Below, piece after piece: positions 42,735 to 51,589 of a stretch of 64,000 nucleotides of DNA (position 1 is the first letter of the stretch; the number at the start of each line of letters is the position of its first letter). The translations under genes were made by a program, and so were the position numbers. Location: positions 35,506 to 99,505 of the IMG/VR virus record IMGVR_UViG_3300025012_000046, one strand, 5' to 3'. The notes under the pieces were generated by a model that was given only the letters and a program-made list of their open reading frames with translations, was not told the DNA's origin and did not search any database. Source of the DNA: a virus.

Positions 42735-45700
42735 TTAATTCCCCTGCATTATTCCTTTAATTTGTCGGTATAATACATCCCTTTTGCTTAACGAAAACGA
42801 AACTGTATTTATAATCTCAGGCCCAGTGGTACGTGGCACTGATTCTATATCAGCTATGTTATAAATATTGAGAACCCACGGCTGCTCACTTTTACCGCTG
42901 CTAGCACTAGCACTCACCCCACTAACACTGCCCCCAGCGGCAAATCTCTTAACGCGCCCTGCATTAAGTTCCTGCATAAAGTCAACACCGTACTTATCTA
43001 CTGCCGAAGCTCTTACTATGAATTCTTTCGGCATAGCTAGGATAGGCACAGAGTCTTTTCCAGGTATTCCACCAGTCACAACGCCACCGTCAGCAAACTG
43101 GGCAGGAGACAACCCATTAGCCCCTAGTGTGAAAGTTCCGGCACTTGTGGAAGAAGTCATTGGGCTGCCGCCCCCGCCAGAGCTAGCAGTAGCCATCCCT
43201 ATCAACTGCTGAACAGCGTACACCACCATCATCTTTACTATGTACTTCTGCAAAACATCAGCTATGTCTTTAAGTATATTTCCTATTCCGTCCTTAAAAG
43301 AGCGCCACGCATTTTCTCCCTTACCTAAAGCGTCTATCATCCCATTTACTGCGCTCTCAGTAGATGTTTCTAGGGTATTGGTGATGTTGTAGCCAAGGTC
43401 TTCGGTCATGGATGCAGCGTCACCAAAACCTCTATTTGCTTTGTACATGCCTTTTTTAAAGTTTGTGCCAAAGCTGGTGTCTTTAAGTTCTGTTTGCTGC
43501 TTTAGAAGCTGTGAGTTGAGATTTACTATCTCTTCCATCTTGTCACGTATATTTATATAACGGCGCTCATTTTCAGATAGTTCAACCCCTTCTTCTTGCT
43601 TTTTACGCACAGATTCCTCTGACAATCCTAAAACCTTAAGATCGTTCTGGTACGATTTAACCTTCATATCGCCTGAATCTATCTGCGCTTGTAATATCTG
43701 TATGTCAAGGTTACGTATTTCTTCAGCTGTCTTAGCCTGCTCTTTCTGTAAATTTAGTGCTTGTGCTTCAGTTCTAAATCTACGCTCAGCTTGTTTCTCG
43801 TAGTAATCTGAAGTTAAACCTGACTTTTTATTTAGTTTGTAACCTAGAGGATTTGCCTCAGAACTAATATCAGCGTCAATTTTCTTGTCTAGATTTTCCA
43901 AAGCTTTAGTGTAATCATCAAACAAATCGTCGGTAGCGCCAGCAGACAAAAATCCCTCAACTATACTCTTTCTATCATCGGAGTATTTAGCTTCTACTTT
44001 TTTACGAATCTCAAGTTTGGCTTCTTCAAACGCAGATTGTTTTTCTTCGTATGTTTTTGTTGTGTCAGTTAAAACATCTTCAAGCGCTTTTATCCTAGCG
44101 TTAGCTTCACGCTCCTGAGTTGAATATTCCAGCTTCTCAACTTCTGACAGGAACTTATCTTTGTTTTTCTGTACATCTTTCAAGTAATCAAGATAATTTT
44201 TAGCAGCTTCTTCTTTAGCTTTTTCTAGTTCCTTTTGTCTTTCTTTTGCTGCGTTAGTTACTGCGTCTCCAGGCTCTATTTTTCCTTTTTTCTTGCTACT
44301 AAAATCATCGTTAAAACTCATAAGTCCGGTCATTGGGTCTACCTGACCGAATGTACCTGCTTGACTAGCTGATAAAGATTGCCACTGCTTAACTGTTTCT
44401 ATATACTCCTTCATCTTCTTTAATGCTGTGGTTGGATCGTCGTTATATTTTTCACCCAACTTATTAAAATACCTGTTACGTGCGCGTGTCTCTTTAGGAG
44501 CGCCTGCTAGTTCAGACTCTAAATTACTTGCGTTTGTCTCTGCTTTTTTAAGCAAGTCTCCGTAGAAGTTATAGCTGTTAACTCCTATCCTGGCCCCAAT
44601 ACGCTTGTTCTCTATTACTTTATCTTGTGCTTCATTTATTTGGTCTAGTAAATCCTTCTCTTTATTCAGGCCACTAAGATACTCAGGGTGGTTTTTTATC
44701 AAGTCATCTAGTGCTTTTCGCTGCTCTACAGTAAGTTGATTATACGTTACTTTAGATACACCTGTAGCGGTAATGCTCAGCACAAAGCTGTTCATGCTAT
44801 CTTCAGCCTGCTTTATTTTATCAGCGGTTTTTCCTATTTGTGATGTGTAATCTTCAAGTTCTTTTTTAGAACGTCTCTGTGAAGCACCAAATAAAGTTAT
44901 TGCCGCTGAAGCAGCCCCAAGCCCTAGTGTTAATGCAGCTACCCACGGATTTAGTTTTGTGAATATTGCTGTTGCCAGCCCTAACGCTTGGATAGTCTTA
45001 GTCAGATTTACTATCATAGGTATTAGCGCCATTGCAGCCACACTTATGGCAGACAAGGCCAACACAAACTTTCCGCCGTCAGTATTAAGCCCAGCAACGA
45101 ATGTTCTTAGTAACCCAAACGCAGCAGCCAAAGGACCACTTAGTATTTTTCCAATATCATTTACTGCAATTACAAATTCCTGTTTAACCACGTTCATCTG
45201 GTTTCTAACGCCTTCCATAGCTTTCATGTTAGCTATGAGTGTGGCGTTAGTTCCAGTTACTGCTTCTGTCATTCTTCTAAAGCCGTCTGAACCTACATTT
45301 AGTGTAGTTACTAGCGCCCTTGCCACACGCTTGTCTAGAGAAGACTGTATTTCTTGTAGTGTAAAGTCTGCTTTTTCAAGCTCCTTAACTACATCGGCAA
45401 AACTATTTTTGGCCGGATTTATAGCGTCTAAATTTACGCCTCGCTTTTCAAGTAAAGCACTAAACCTGCCTTTGGGCGCTACCAGATTAGATAAAAGTTG
45501 CGACATACCAGTACCTATAGTACTGGACATAATACCTTTTTGTGATATCGCAGATACTATACCAAGCGACTCTTCTAAGCTCATGCCCATAGCTGAAGCT
45601 TCGTTAGCTATATAGTTAAAAGCAGTACCAAGGCCACCGGCTTCAAGTTTAGAACTGTTTAACGCTGCGGTAAGTGCATTAGCCACGCGCATACTGTCTT

Positions 45701-46976
45701 TAGCTTCTATCTCAAAAGCATTCAGAGATGTAGTCATAAGTTTTACGGCTTGATCTGGTGTAGCACCTGCTCCTGTAGCAAACATAACTGTTGCTTTGGT
45801 AACATCAGGCATCTGATTTGCATTAACGCCAGCCTGTGCCAACGTCTTCATAACGTCCATAATGCCTTGCGCTGTGAACTTGGAGCTAGCTGCTAAGTTC
45901 AAGGCTACACGCTCAAGCCGCTGCATCTCTTCTACTGAAGCTCCAGAGATAGCTGCGGTATCATGTAAGGCTTGGTTCAAGTCCAACACAGAAGATATAG
46001 AATCTCTTATCTGTGTAGTCATTGCAAACAGTATAGCACGGACACTGTAGAATCTTGCTTCTAGGTTTAGAAGATTAAGTAGACCTCCGTTAAAACCTTT
46101 CATACTCTGTGTAGCTTCTACAATTGCGCCGTTTACATACTTAAACCCTTGTCGCCCTAACCCCTGTAAAAAAGCTTCTGCCTGTTTAGCCTGCGTTTCT
46201 ATATCTTTTGACCACTGCGTTGATACAGGGCCACCAGTTACTTTTCCTGCTTTGTTTGATGCTGAAAATACCTGATTAGCGTAGTTAACGCTGGCAGCAT
46301 GTTCAGCCCACGCCCTTTTTACTATCGCAGCTTCTTCGTCTGCGTCAGCTTTTGCTTGGGCTTTTCGATTATTAGATTCATCTCTTAGTACACGCTTACG
46401 TTCAGCGGCAGCATCCTTAAAAATCTTATTAGCGTAGTTAACGCTGGCTTTGTATTCGGCCCATATCCTATTCTGAAATGCTGCTTCTTCTGCTAAAGCT
46501 TGTTTATTCTCAGACTTTTTAAAAGCTGCTTCTCTTGCTTCCTGATACTTTGCGTAAGCTCTGAGAGAAGTATTAAGTTGCTTCTCTTCTTCAGACAACT
46601 GACGCAGCCTTGCCTTAAATACTTGATCGTTAACCTTTTGCTGATCTTCAGCAGCTTTCTTAGTAGCGGCAGTTTTTTCGTTAAGTCCTTTTTTAGTAAT
46701 GTCTAGGTCTTTCTGCACATACTTCTGGACTTGCTCTATGTCAAACATTTCCTTGAGGCGTTCTTTAGTTTTGGCTGTAGTAGTGCCCCACGCCTTGTTT
46801 AGAAGTTCTACTTGTGTAGTAGTAGCCTTAAACGTATCGTTGATCTTAGTAACGTCTACTAGTTTAGACAAGTCACCAAAAGTATTTTGCAGTTTACTTT
46901 TGATTTGACTTAGGTTAGCGTCAAGCTCCTTAAGATCAAAATATAATTGTATCCCTAAGCGTTCATTAGTAGACAT
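42735..46976 (-). CDS. Tape-measure protein
   Basis: 1413 residues. N-terminal coiled coils (KKAAEDQQKVNDQVFKARLRQ), a TP901-type core near 340-600 (GASVEEMQRLERVALNLAAS; GIMDVMKTLAQAGVNA; GTAFNYIANEASAMGMSLEE), hydrophobic helices near 640-700 (FVLALSAISVAAMALIPMIV), more coiled coil, and a Gly/Ser-rich C-terminus (MATASSGGGGSPMTSSTSAG). A short internal duplication (EEAAFQNRIWAEYKASVNYAN and EEAAIVKRAWAEHAASVNYA) lies near 160-240. It sets tail length and forms the ejection channel; length predicts about 210 nm. Confidence 0.92.
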   Translation of the reverse strand: MSTNERLGIQLYFDLKELDANLSQIKSKLQNTFGDLSKLVDVTKINDTFKATTTQVELLNKAWGTTTAKTKERLKEMFDIEQVQKYVQKDLDITKKGLNEKTAATKKAAEDQQKVNDQVFKARLRQLSEEEKQLNTSLRAYAKYQEAREAAFKKSENKQALAEEAAFQNRIWAEYKASVNYANKIFKDAAAERKRVLRDESNNRKAQAKADADEEAAIVKRAWAEHAASVNYANQVFSASNKAGKVTGGPVSTQWSKDIETQAKQAEAFLQGLGRQGFKYVNGAIVEATQSMKGFNGGLLNLLNLEARFYSVRAILFAMTTQIRDSISSVLDLNQALHDTAAISGASVEEMQRLERVALNLAASSKFTAQGIMDVMKTLAQAGVNANQMPDVTKATVMFATGAGATPDQAVKLMTTSLNAFEIEAKDSMRVANALTAALNSSKLEAGGLGTAFNYIANEASAMGMSLEESLGIVSAISQKGIMSSTIGTGMSQLLSNLVAPKGRFSALLEKRGVNLDAINPAKNSFADVVKELEKADFTLQEIQSSLDKRVARALVTTLNVGSDGFRRMTEAVTGTNATLIANMKAMEGVRNQMNVVKQEFVIAVNDIGKILSGPLAAAFGLLRTFVAGLNTDGGKFVLALSAISVAAMALIPMIVNLTKTIQALGLATAIFTKLNPWVAALTLGLGAASAAITLFGASQRRSKKELEDYTSQIGKTADKIKQAEDSMNSFVLSITATGVSKVTYNQLTVEQRKALDDLIKNHPEYLSGLNKEKDLLDQINEAQDKVIENKRIGARIGVNSYNFYGDLLKKAETNASNLESELAGAPKETRARNRYFNKLGEKYNDDPTTALKKMKEYIETVKQWQSLSASQAGTFGQVDPMTGLMSFNDDFSSKKKGKIEPGDAVTNAAKERQKELEKAKEEAAKNYLDYLKDVQKNKDKFLSEVEKLEYSTQEREANARIKALEDVLTDTTKTYEEKQSAFEEAKLEIRKKVEAKYSDDRKSIVEGFLSAGATDDLFDDYTKALENLDKKIDADISSEANPLGYKLNKKSGLTSDYYEKQAERRFRTEAQALNLQKEQAKTAEEIRNLDIQILQAQIDSGDMKVKSYQNDLKVLGLSEESVRKKQEEGVELSENERRYINIRDKMEEIVNLNSQLLKQQTELKDTSFGTNFKKGMYKANRGFGDAASMTEDLGYNITNTLETSTESAVNGMIDALGKGENAWRSFKDGIGNILKDIADVLQKYIVKMMVVYAVQQLIGMATASSGGGGSPMTSSTSAGTFTLGANGLSPAQFADGGVVTGGIPGKDSVPILAMPKEFIVRASAVDKYGVDFMQELNAGRVKRFAAGGSVSGVSASASSGKSEQPWVLNIYNIADIESVPRTTGPEIINTVSFSLSKRDVLYRQIKGIMQGN

Positions 46977-47020
46977 TTTAGACCTCTGAATTTGAATGTC
47001 ATTTTCAATTTATAAACAAA

Positions 47021-47070
47021 AATATGGAGATGAACTGCGGGTTCATCTAGTCCCTGCTCATCTCCATATT
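47021..47070 (-). terminator. Long-stem terminator after the 67-residue membrane gene
   Basis: AATATGGAGATGA (47021-47033) pairs perfectly with TCATCTCCATATT (47058-47070), 13 base pairs, with a nested GAAC/GTTC inside. Read leftward it is followed by TTTGTTTATAA. It separates the small membrane gene from the tape-measure gene. Confidence 0.75.
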
Positions 47071-47071
47071 T

Positions 47072-47275
47072 TCACTTATACTTTTTCTTTTCTAAAGCAA
47101 TTATTACATTAGCTGCTACTACTGCTATTGTTAGTATAAGCAAGGCAACGGGCCATAACCCAGTAAACGCCAAGAATAGCAGTAACAATATTACTATAAA
47201 AACAATAACCGGGTCTTGTCCCAAAGGCAGCGGAGTCATCTTACCCTTACCAACCAAATTAAGCCACCGTAACAT
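47072..47275 (-). CDS. Two-helix membrane protein, moron-like
   Basis: 67 residues. Two membrane segments (VIVFIVILLLLFLAFTGLW and VALLILTIAVVAANVIIAL) followed by EKKKYK. GGAGGT seven bases before the ATG. It has its own extended -10 promoter and a terminator and so is a separate transcription unit in the tail module. Genes of this layout (morons) often alter the infected cell, for example by superinfection exclusion; that role here is inferred. It could also be a holin-like protein. Confidence 0.7.
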   Translation of the reverse strand: MLRWLNLVGKGKMTPLPLGQDPVIVFIVILLLLFLAFTGLWPVALLILTIAVVAANVIIALEKKKYK

Positions 47276-47298
47276 AGCACACCTCCTTTTTAAAAGAG

Positions 47299-47326
47299 AT
47301 TATACCATGTTTCTCATTATAGGCAA
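47299..47326 (-). promoter_or_regulatory. Extended -10 promoter of the moron-like gene
   Basis: Minus strand: TTGCCT (47321-47326), 16-base spacer, TGGTATAAT with TATAAT at 47299-47304. It starts transcription about 20 bases before the gene. Confidence 0.65.
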
Positions 47327-47397
47327 GCTACCAGTCAAAACAAAAATTTAAACCGTTTCTAGCTCTCTGTGCGTCTCTATTTATTATGAAATAGATG

Positions 47398-47694
47398 CTA
47401 TTCTTCAGCGTATTGTGGATAGATTTGAGCAAAGTTTGAACCAAGGCTTTTCTTGAGTTTTGCTATCTGTTCTTCTGACAATTCTATCTCTGAGCCGTCA
47501 GCTAATCCGTACTCCTCGTCATTCTTTTTTCCGCCTAGGGCTGCTGACACAATTTCGATAAATATTTCAACACCAGTATTAAACTTATCAGCGTAATCTT
47601 TTTGTTTGTGTTTGTAAAACTTTAATATCTGGTCCCAAGAAAACATCCACTTAAACCTTTTGAACGCTGTTGGGTTGTAACCAGCTAAGTGCAT
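47398..47694 (-). CDS. Tail assembly chaperone, -1 frame extension (gpT-like)
   Basis: 98 residues from an internal ATG, but its frame is open far upstream and overlaps the end of the previous gene in the -1 frame. The part before the ATG already reads like coding sequence (KDKDEEITYDLLI), so it is probably made as a fusion to the upstream chaperone by -1 frameshifting, as lambda gpG-T. Contains FSWDQILKFYKHKQKDYADK, as in gpT-type proteins. It lies between the G-like gene and the tape measure, the usual place. Confidence 0.8.
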   Translation of the reverse strand: MHLAGYNPTAFKRFKWMFSWDQILKFYKHKQKDYADKFNTGVEIFIEIVSAALGGKKNDEEYGLADGSEIELSEEQIAKLKKSLGSNFAQIYPQYAEE

Positions 47695-47711
47695 TATAAG
47701 CAGGTCGTACG

Positions 47712-48113
47712 TTATTTCTTCGTCTTTGTCTTTTCTTTTTCTGACGCTTGGTTGGCAATCTCCTTCTGTGCTTCGGAGATTGCTAACATAAAATTTGTTA
47801 TAATCTCCTGTACAAGCATAAATGTATTGATAACATCAAGCGTTGACCTACCCTTGCAGGATATTTCATTTACAAGCTTGCCTTCTTCGTCGTATTCAGA
47901 TAGAAGGATTGTTCCAAGTTTGCTGAACTGTGAAACCATAGTCAACAGGTCTGTTTTTATCTCACCAGAAATTGGGTCAATTATTCCACCTTGTCCAGCA
48001 AACTCTTTCAGTATTGCTTCTGTCTTTCCCCAAGGCACGTTAACAGTTTCCCACTTATTCCCAAATAAAATTTGATACTCTGTTTCAGATACTTTCTTAA
48101 ACTTTTCAGACAT
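47712..48113 (-). CDS. Tail assembly chaperone (gpG-like)
   Basis: 133 residues; chaperone for the tape measure, not part of the virion in lambda. N-terminal beta domain (YQILFGNKWETVNVPWGK), then helical (TFMLVQEIITNFMLAISEAQ) and a Lys-rich end (EKEKTKTKK). Two candidate slip sites for the -1 shift are seen: a perfect X-XXY-YYZ heptamer A-AAT-TTT at 47790-47796, and an A-rich stretch (GAAAAAGAAAAG) at about 47729-47741. The second is nearer the stop and keeps both flanking reading frames natural. Confidence 0.8.
   Translation of the reverse strand: MSEKFKKVSETEYQILFGNKWETVNVPWGKTEAILKEFAGQGGIIDPISGEIKTDLLTMVSQFSKLGTILLSEYDEEGKLVNEISCKGRSTLDVINTFMLVQEIITNFMLAISEAQKEIANQASEKEKTKTKK
47729..47796 (-). 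promoter_or_regulatory. Candidate -1 programmed frameshift region (tail chaperones)
   Basis: Recoding region at the 3' end of the gpG-like gene. AAATTTT (47790-47796, minus strand) sits in the zero frame as A-AAT-TTT. A second, A-rich site lies around 47729-47741 with two A-AAG tetramers. The -1 frame is open through both into the gpT-like part. Confidence 0.6.
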
Positions 48114-48153
48114 TACTACCTCCGGTATTTCTAATATTAAAGTTTTAAATAAA

Positions 48154-48174
48154 GCGGGGTTATAATAACCCCGC
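48154..48174 (-). terminator. Terminator after the tail tube gene
   Basis: GCGGGGTTA (48154-48162) and TAACCCCGC (48166-48174), nine pairs with a three-base loop; leftward it is followed by TTTATTTAAAACTTT. It would reduce read-through into the chaperone genes, so tail tube protein is made in excess. Confidence 0.85.
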
Positions 48175-48179
48175 TATTA

Positions 48180-48207
48180 AGTATACCACAAAAATTCAGT
48201 TTGTCAA
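48180..48207 (-). promoter_or_regulatory. Sigma-70 promoter next to the terminator, leftward
   Basis: Minus strand: TTGACA (48202-48207), 16-base spacer, TGGTATACT with -10 TATACT at 48180-48185. The -35 context CTTGACAAAC is the same as in the early promoters. Its start point would fall inside the terminator hairpin, so transcripts begun here do not form the hairpin and can enter the chaperone genes. Confidence 0.65.
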
Positions 48208-48215
48208 GTAAATTT

Positions 48216-49211
48216 TTAGTGCTCGTAATCCCCTTCATAAAACACTTTTGTATTAGTCAGCCATGTATTTGAAACAACTGCACCGCCAGAAACCTGAGTT
48301 TGTCGTGCAGCGTTAAGTGACCACGACTGGGCACTGTAGGAGTTAGTAGGCGCAAACTCAGGGAAAGTTTCAAGCTTAGCAGAAGGAACATAGTAGCTAT
48401 ACAGAGTTCCGTCAGAAGCTGCCAACATAATCTCGCAAGCCACTGCCCCCATCTTAGAGTCGTTAATAACAGAACTCATCAGCGAACGAAGATGGTCAAT
48501 GTTAGTGTTGGAAAATTCACTAGCTGTGAATGACACTGCAACGGAAGTCTTTGTAATTACTGATGAATATGTTTCAGCCGGAAACCCTGCCTCAAAAATC
48601 TCTTGACTATCAACCTTCGGGCTGAACTTGCTATCCCTAAGCGCTCCAGCGCTTTCATTAGCCTCACTAAAAATAGAGTAAGGGCAGATGATGTTAGTCT
48701 GAATACTGTCCTGAGCAGAACCAGAAACAACTGGGATGATGAAGGTCTGTCCGACAACGCCACCAGCTGTTACGTTACCAGAAACCAGTACTCCAGAGGT
48801 AGTAGCTGATTCAATATTCAGGTTTTTATTAGTGAGCGGAAGTGCCACATCTTCTTCTACGTAACCTGTAGGAGAGAAAATGTCTGCGGTAGCGCCTGCC
48901 GCAGCGCTCAATGTTTTAACTCTGATTATGAACGCTCCGTCTCTAGTTCCGGTATACGTGCCAGAAGCAGCAAGGGTACTAGTAATACCTGTGTTCGAAA
49001 GTGTAGTGCTTGGAACAACAATCTTAACAGAAGTAGAACCATCAACCCCTGTTACTGTAGAAATAGTACTATCAGGAACCTGACGTACTGCTTTAATTAC
49101 CGCCGTGCCTGCTGCTCTTACAGAGGGGGGGCTAAGGCGTACCTGGGCCACGCCTAAAAGGACTTTACCAGCATCGACCGGAACTGGCTGAAATTTCTTT
49201 GCTACCGCCAT
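48216..49211 (-). CDS. Major tail tube protein
   Basis: 331 residues. N-terminal KKFQPVPVDAGKVLLGVAQV, C-terminal Ig-like/beta parts; middle Thr/Ser/Gly-rich with two repeats of a beta domain. Located between the tail terminator-like gene and the chaperones and closed by a strong terminator. This fits the main tube subunit. Assignment rests on position, size and Thr/Ser/Gly-rich composition rather than a sharp motif. Confidence 0.75.
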   Translation of the reverse strand: MAVAKKFQPVPVDAGKVLLGVAQVRLSPPSVRAAGTAVIKAVRQVPDSTISTVTGVDGSTSVKIVVPSTTLSNTGITSTLAASGTYTGTRDGAFIIRVKTLSAAAGATADIFSPTGYVEEDVALPLTNKNLNIESATTSGVLVSGNVTAGGVVGQTFIIPVVSGSAQDSIQTNIICPYSIFSEANESAGALRDSKFSPKVDSQEIFEAGFPAETYSSVITKTSVAVSFTASEFSNTNIDHLRSLMSSVINDSKMGAVACEIMLAASDGTLYSYYVPSAKLETFPEFAPTNSYSAQSWSLNAARQTQVSGGAVVSNTWLTNTKVFYEGDYEH

Positions 49212-49226
49212 GATTATCTCCTTTAT

Positions 49227-49640
49227 TTAATTGCCTTTATACGACAATCCTATAGTTAAACTTCGTCTCAAACCACCGTTAGACCTTTCTACTACTGGGC
49301 CTAGCGTTGGAGATGTTACCCGCATTTTTCCTACTTCCAAGGTACTGTCTACATCGTATATATCTATTGGCTGTCCTTCTTCAAACAACACAATCAACTG
49401 ACTTATTAGTTTTGCTAAAGTTCTACTGCTATCTATATCTTTATTTTTTACGTTAGCGTGAATGAAAACTAACAACTTAGGCTGTACTCCTAACACAGAC
49501 GAGAGCGGGTCACACACGATCCAAGAGTCAACAGTACTATAATCAGTTAAAAATGGACTCTCTACCACAGGTACGTTAGAATTAACAGAAAGGTACTTGA
49601 ATAAAGATGCCTCTATATTTTCTTGTGTTATAGCAGCCAC
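49227..49640 (-). CDS. Tail terminator-like protein
   Basis: 137 residues, helix then beta (ENIEASLFKYLSVNSNVPVV; KLLVFIHANVKNKDID; LRRSLTIGLSYKGN) as in tail completion proteins of the lambda gpU kind. It sits before the tube gene, as expected. No motif is decisive. Confidence 0.65.
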   Translation of the reverse strand: MAAITQENIEASLFKYLSVNSNVPVVESPFLTDYSTVDSWIVCDPLSSVLGVQPKLLVFIHANVKNKDIDSSRTLAKLISQLIVLFEEGQPIDIYDVDSTLEVGKMRVTSPTLGPVVERSNGGLRRSLTIGLSYKGN

Positions 49641-49671
49641 TATAGTATAACCTCGTTTTTATATACAGTAA

Positions 49672-50359
49672 CTATTGCTGTGTTTCATAAGCTGCACGTC
49701 TCTCTGCCCAAACTTTTTTCTGTGCATCTCTTAGTTTTTGAACATGCCACTCTGGTAACTTCCTGCCAAGTTGTGTCTGTCTAGACTTTTCTTTAGCAGC
49801 TTCACTCATAGGCCTGCCTCTTCTTGCTTCTGATAATTTTCGCTTAGTTTCTTCACTAGCTTTTTTTACCTGTATTAGCCTCACGCAGTTTCTGCCTATG
49901 TTCGTCAGACCGTTCTTTACCTTTATTTGCTACTGATATTTTTGCCTTTGTTTCGTCAGCACACGGACCTCTTATTTTGCCTAAATTAATTTCGCGTAGT
50001 TTTTGTTTCTGTTCTTCAGACATTACAAAACCTGAATTGCCTGCGCCTCCAGTTGCTGAATTTACTAAACTAGCCCCTAAAAATTTTAAATAACTAATCC
50101 AAAATATCTCAGCTACTTCCCACTCTTCTGAGCTAACTACTTCAAGCTCAATTATACTTGGTGTAACTCCACATTTAACTAAATTATTTAACCAATTTGT
50201 TCTGTGATTGGTTTCTCTTTTTATTGCTTTTAAATGACTACGCAAACGCTCTTTAAGTGATTGCACTGTCTTGCCTATATATCTTACCTCATTATTACGT
50301 GGGTCTAATAAAGCGTAAATAGTAGTGTTTTCACATCTCAATATTAATACCTTCCCCAT
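49672..50359 (-). pseudogene. GIY-YIG homing endonuclease, frameshifted
   Basis: First frame: 167 residues, GIY-YIG core TTIYALLDPRNNEVRYIGKT (residues 12-31), KERLRSHLKAI, EIFWISYLKFLGASLVN, then NUMOD3-type Lys-rich repeats ending NTGKKS. Second frame, 49884-49672, continues KKASEETKRKLSEARRGRPM. They join if the A7 run (49861-49867) had six bases. It overlaps the end of the neck gene by 16 bases. Confidence 0.8.
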
Positions 50360-50913
50360 CCAGAATTTTCTATAGTTTTGTTTACCCTGCGCCTAACTTC
50401 CTCTACAATTTCATCTTTATTATCTACGAATATTTTATTAGCTATAGTGAATAAAGCTCTCTTAGGCCAACCCCCACCAAAACCAACTAGATCACCTAAA
50501 GTGTCACCGTATTCTGTGTTGATAGCTCTCTTATATTCTTCTGGGTTTCTACTTCCGTCTATCCCCGCGAAATCTCCGTACCTACCGACAGCTTGCTTAG
50601 TTTCTCCGGTATCTTCCCATATAGTCAAAGCAGCAGTGCTTGTTCCATTTTTATACGCTTTATAAGCCATAGTAAATGGTGCTAACCCTGCCCACCAAGA
50701 CCTAGCTGTTCCTAATTCAAAATCCAAAAAAACTGAGCCGCCACTTCCTTTAACCGATCCCATAGCCGCCGCAACTACATTCTTGTACTCATCCAGCAAA
50801 TGAACTTGATAAGATAAAACAGGAGATTTTTCATTTTGTAATTCCCTTGCTATTTTCTCTAGCCTCTGGGTAATTCTATTTAAATCGCTCTTTTTAACCC
50901 TAAGTTCAAACAC
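50344..50913 (-). CDS. Head-tail joining (neck) protein
   Basis: 189 residues. Helical N-terminus (LNRITQRLEKIARELQNEKS), Gly-rich middle, and C-terminal helix (VDNKDEIVEEVRRRVNKTIE). Similar in plan to HK97 gp10-like neck proteins. Position between connectors and tail terminator supports this. The call is by context. Confidence 0.6.
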   Translation of the reverse strand: MFELRVKKSDLNRITQRLEKIARELQNEKSPVLSYQVHLLDEYKNVVAAAMGSVKGSGGSVFLDFELGTARSWWAGLAPFTMAYKAYKNGTSTAALTIWEDTGETKQAVGRYGDFAGIDGSRNPEEYKRAINTEYGDTLGDLVGFGGGWPKRALFTIANKIFVDNKDEIVEEVRRRVNKTIENSGWGRY

Positions 50914-50916
50914 TAC

Positions 50917-51546
50917 CTACCTCTTATCAAAATCGCAATAACAAACCCAAAGTCCAACCAAAGAAGACTTGTCAATATTCTCTATCTGTAGAACATCTCC
51001 GTTGTCTGTTTCTATACGATCATTTATTTTTACGCCAACTTTACTTTGAAGCACTACTTTTATCTTATTATCAGGGTTAAGGCCTTCTACGTATTCTGAT
51101 ACGCCAAAGCTTTGAGGGTTAACCATTAACTTCACATTACTAGCTAGTATGGTGAAACCTGTAGTTGATCTTCCAAAAAAGTCTGGTGTTGCGTCTCCTA
51201 TTCTTCTAATAGTAGCTACAGCACTTACTTTGTATAAAGTTGCATCTTTGTATGCGTAAGTTCCGTTACTGCCACCACCAAATATACCCTTTACGTCCAT
51301 AACAAGATAGTAAGAACTGTCTACTCTATCTTGTATCAAGTCACCATTCTGTACGTCAGAGTTTCCTTCTAGTCTGCAATCATGCACCTTAGTTCGCACA
51401 AAAGGGCTAGCCGCAGCAACGTTTACTTCGGCGTAGCCATAACTATAACTATCACGATCAACATTATAAATGCGAGGTAGCCCATTGTAGACCCCGTTGT
51501 TATTCTTTAATCGCCTGAGTGAAACATTGTATGCGAACTTTGACAT
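50917..51546 (-). CDS. Head closure-type protein
   Basis: 209 residues, beta-rich (VGVKINDRIETDNGDVLQIE near 170, resembling the barrel of stopper proteins). N-terminus starts MSKFAYNVSLRRLKNNNG. Lies after the gp6-like connector, so head closure or stopper is the best guess. Four bases from the next gene. Confidence 0.6.
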   Translation of the reverse strand: MSKFAYNVSLRRLKNNNGVYNGLPRIYNVDRDSYSYGYAEVNVAAASPFVRTKVHDCRLEGNSDVQNGDLIQDRVDSSYYLVMDVKGIFGGGSNGTYAYKDATLYKVSAVATIRRIGDATPDFFGRSTTGFTILASNVKLMVNPQSFGVSEYVEGLNPDNKIKVVLQSKVGVKINDRIETDNGDVLQIENIDKSSLVGLWVCYCDFDKR

Positions 51547-51575
51547 GTATTACCTTTAGTGTTAAGTATAATTTA

Positions 51576-51583
51576 CATTTATA
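51576..51583 (-). promoter_or_regulatory. Possible late promoter -10 (TATAAATG)
   Basis: In the 102-base gap before the head-closure gene. One base off TATAAATA, about 30 bases upstream of the start. Its AT-rich upstream part with palindromes differs from copies A-D, so this may be a variant promoter or chance. Confidence 0.4.
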
Positions 51584-51589
51584 GTGGTT

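Noticed and set aside
43550-43557. TATTTATA (TATAAATA on minus) in the tape-measure gene
   Set aside because: No conserved upstream element and it lies mid-gene; likely chance in AT-rich sequence.
42868-45615. Plus-strand open frames inside the tape-measure gene (113-218 residues)
   Set aside because: They overlap a well-supported long gene and have no ribosome-binding site or recognisable motif.
47333-47338. TTGACT as -35 for the moron promoter
   Set aside because: Spacing to the nearest TATAAT is only 11 bases, too short; TTGCCT with a 16-base spacer to the extended -10 fits better.
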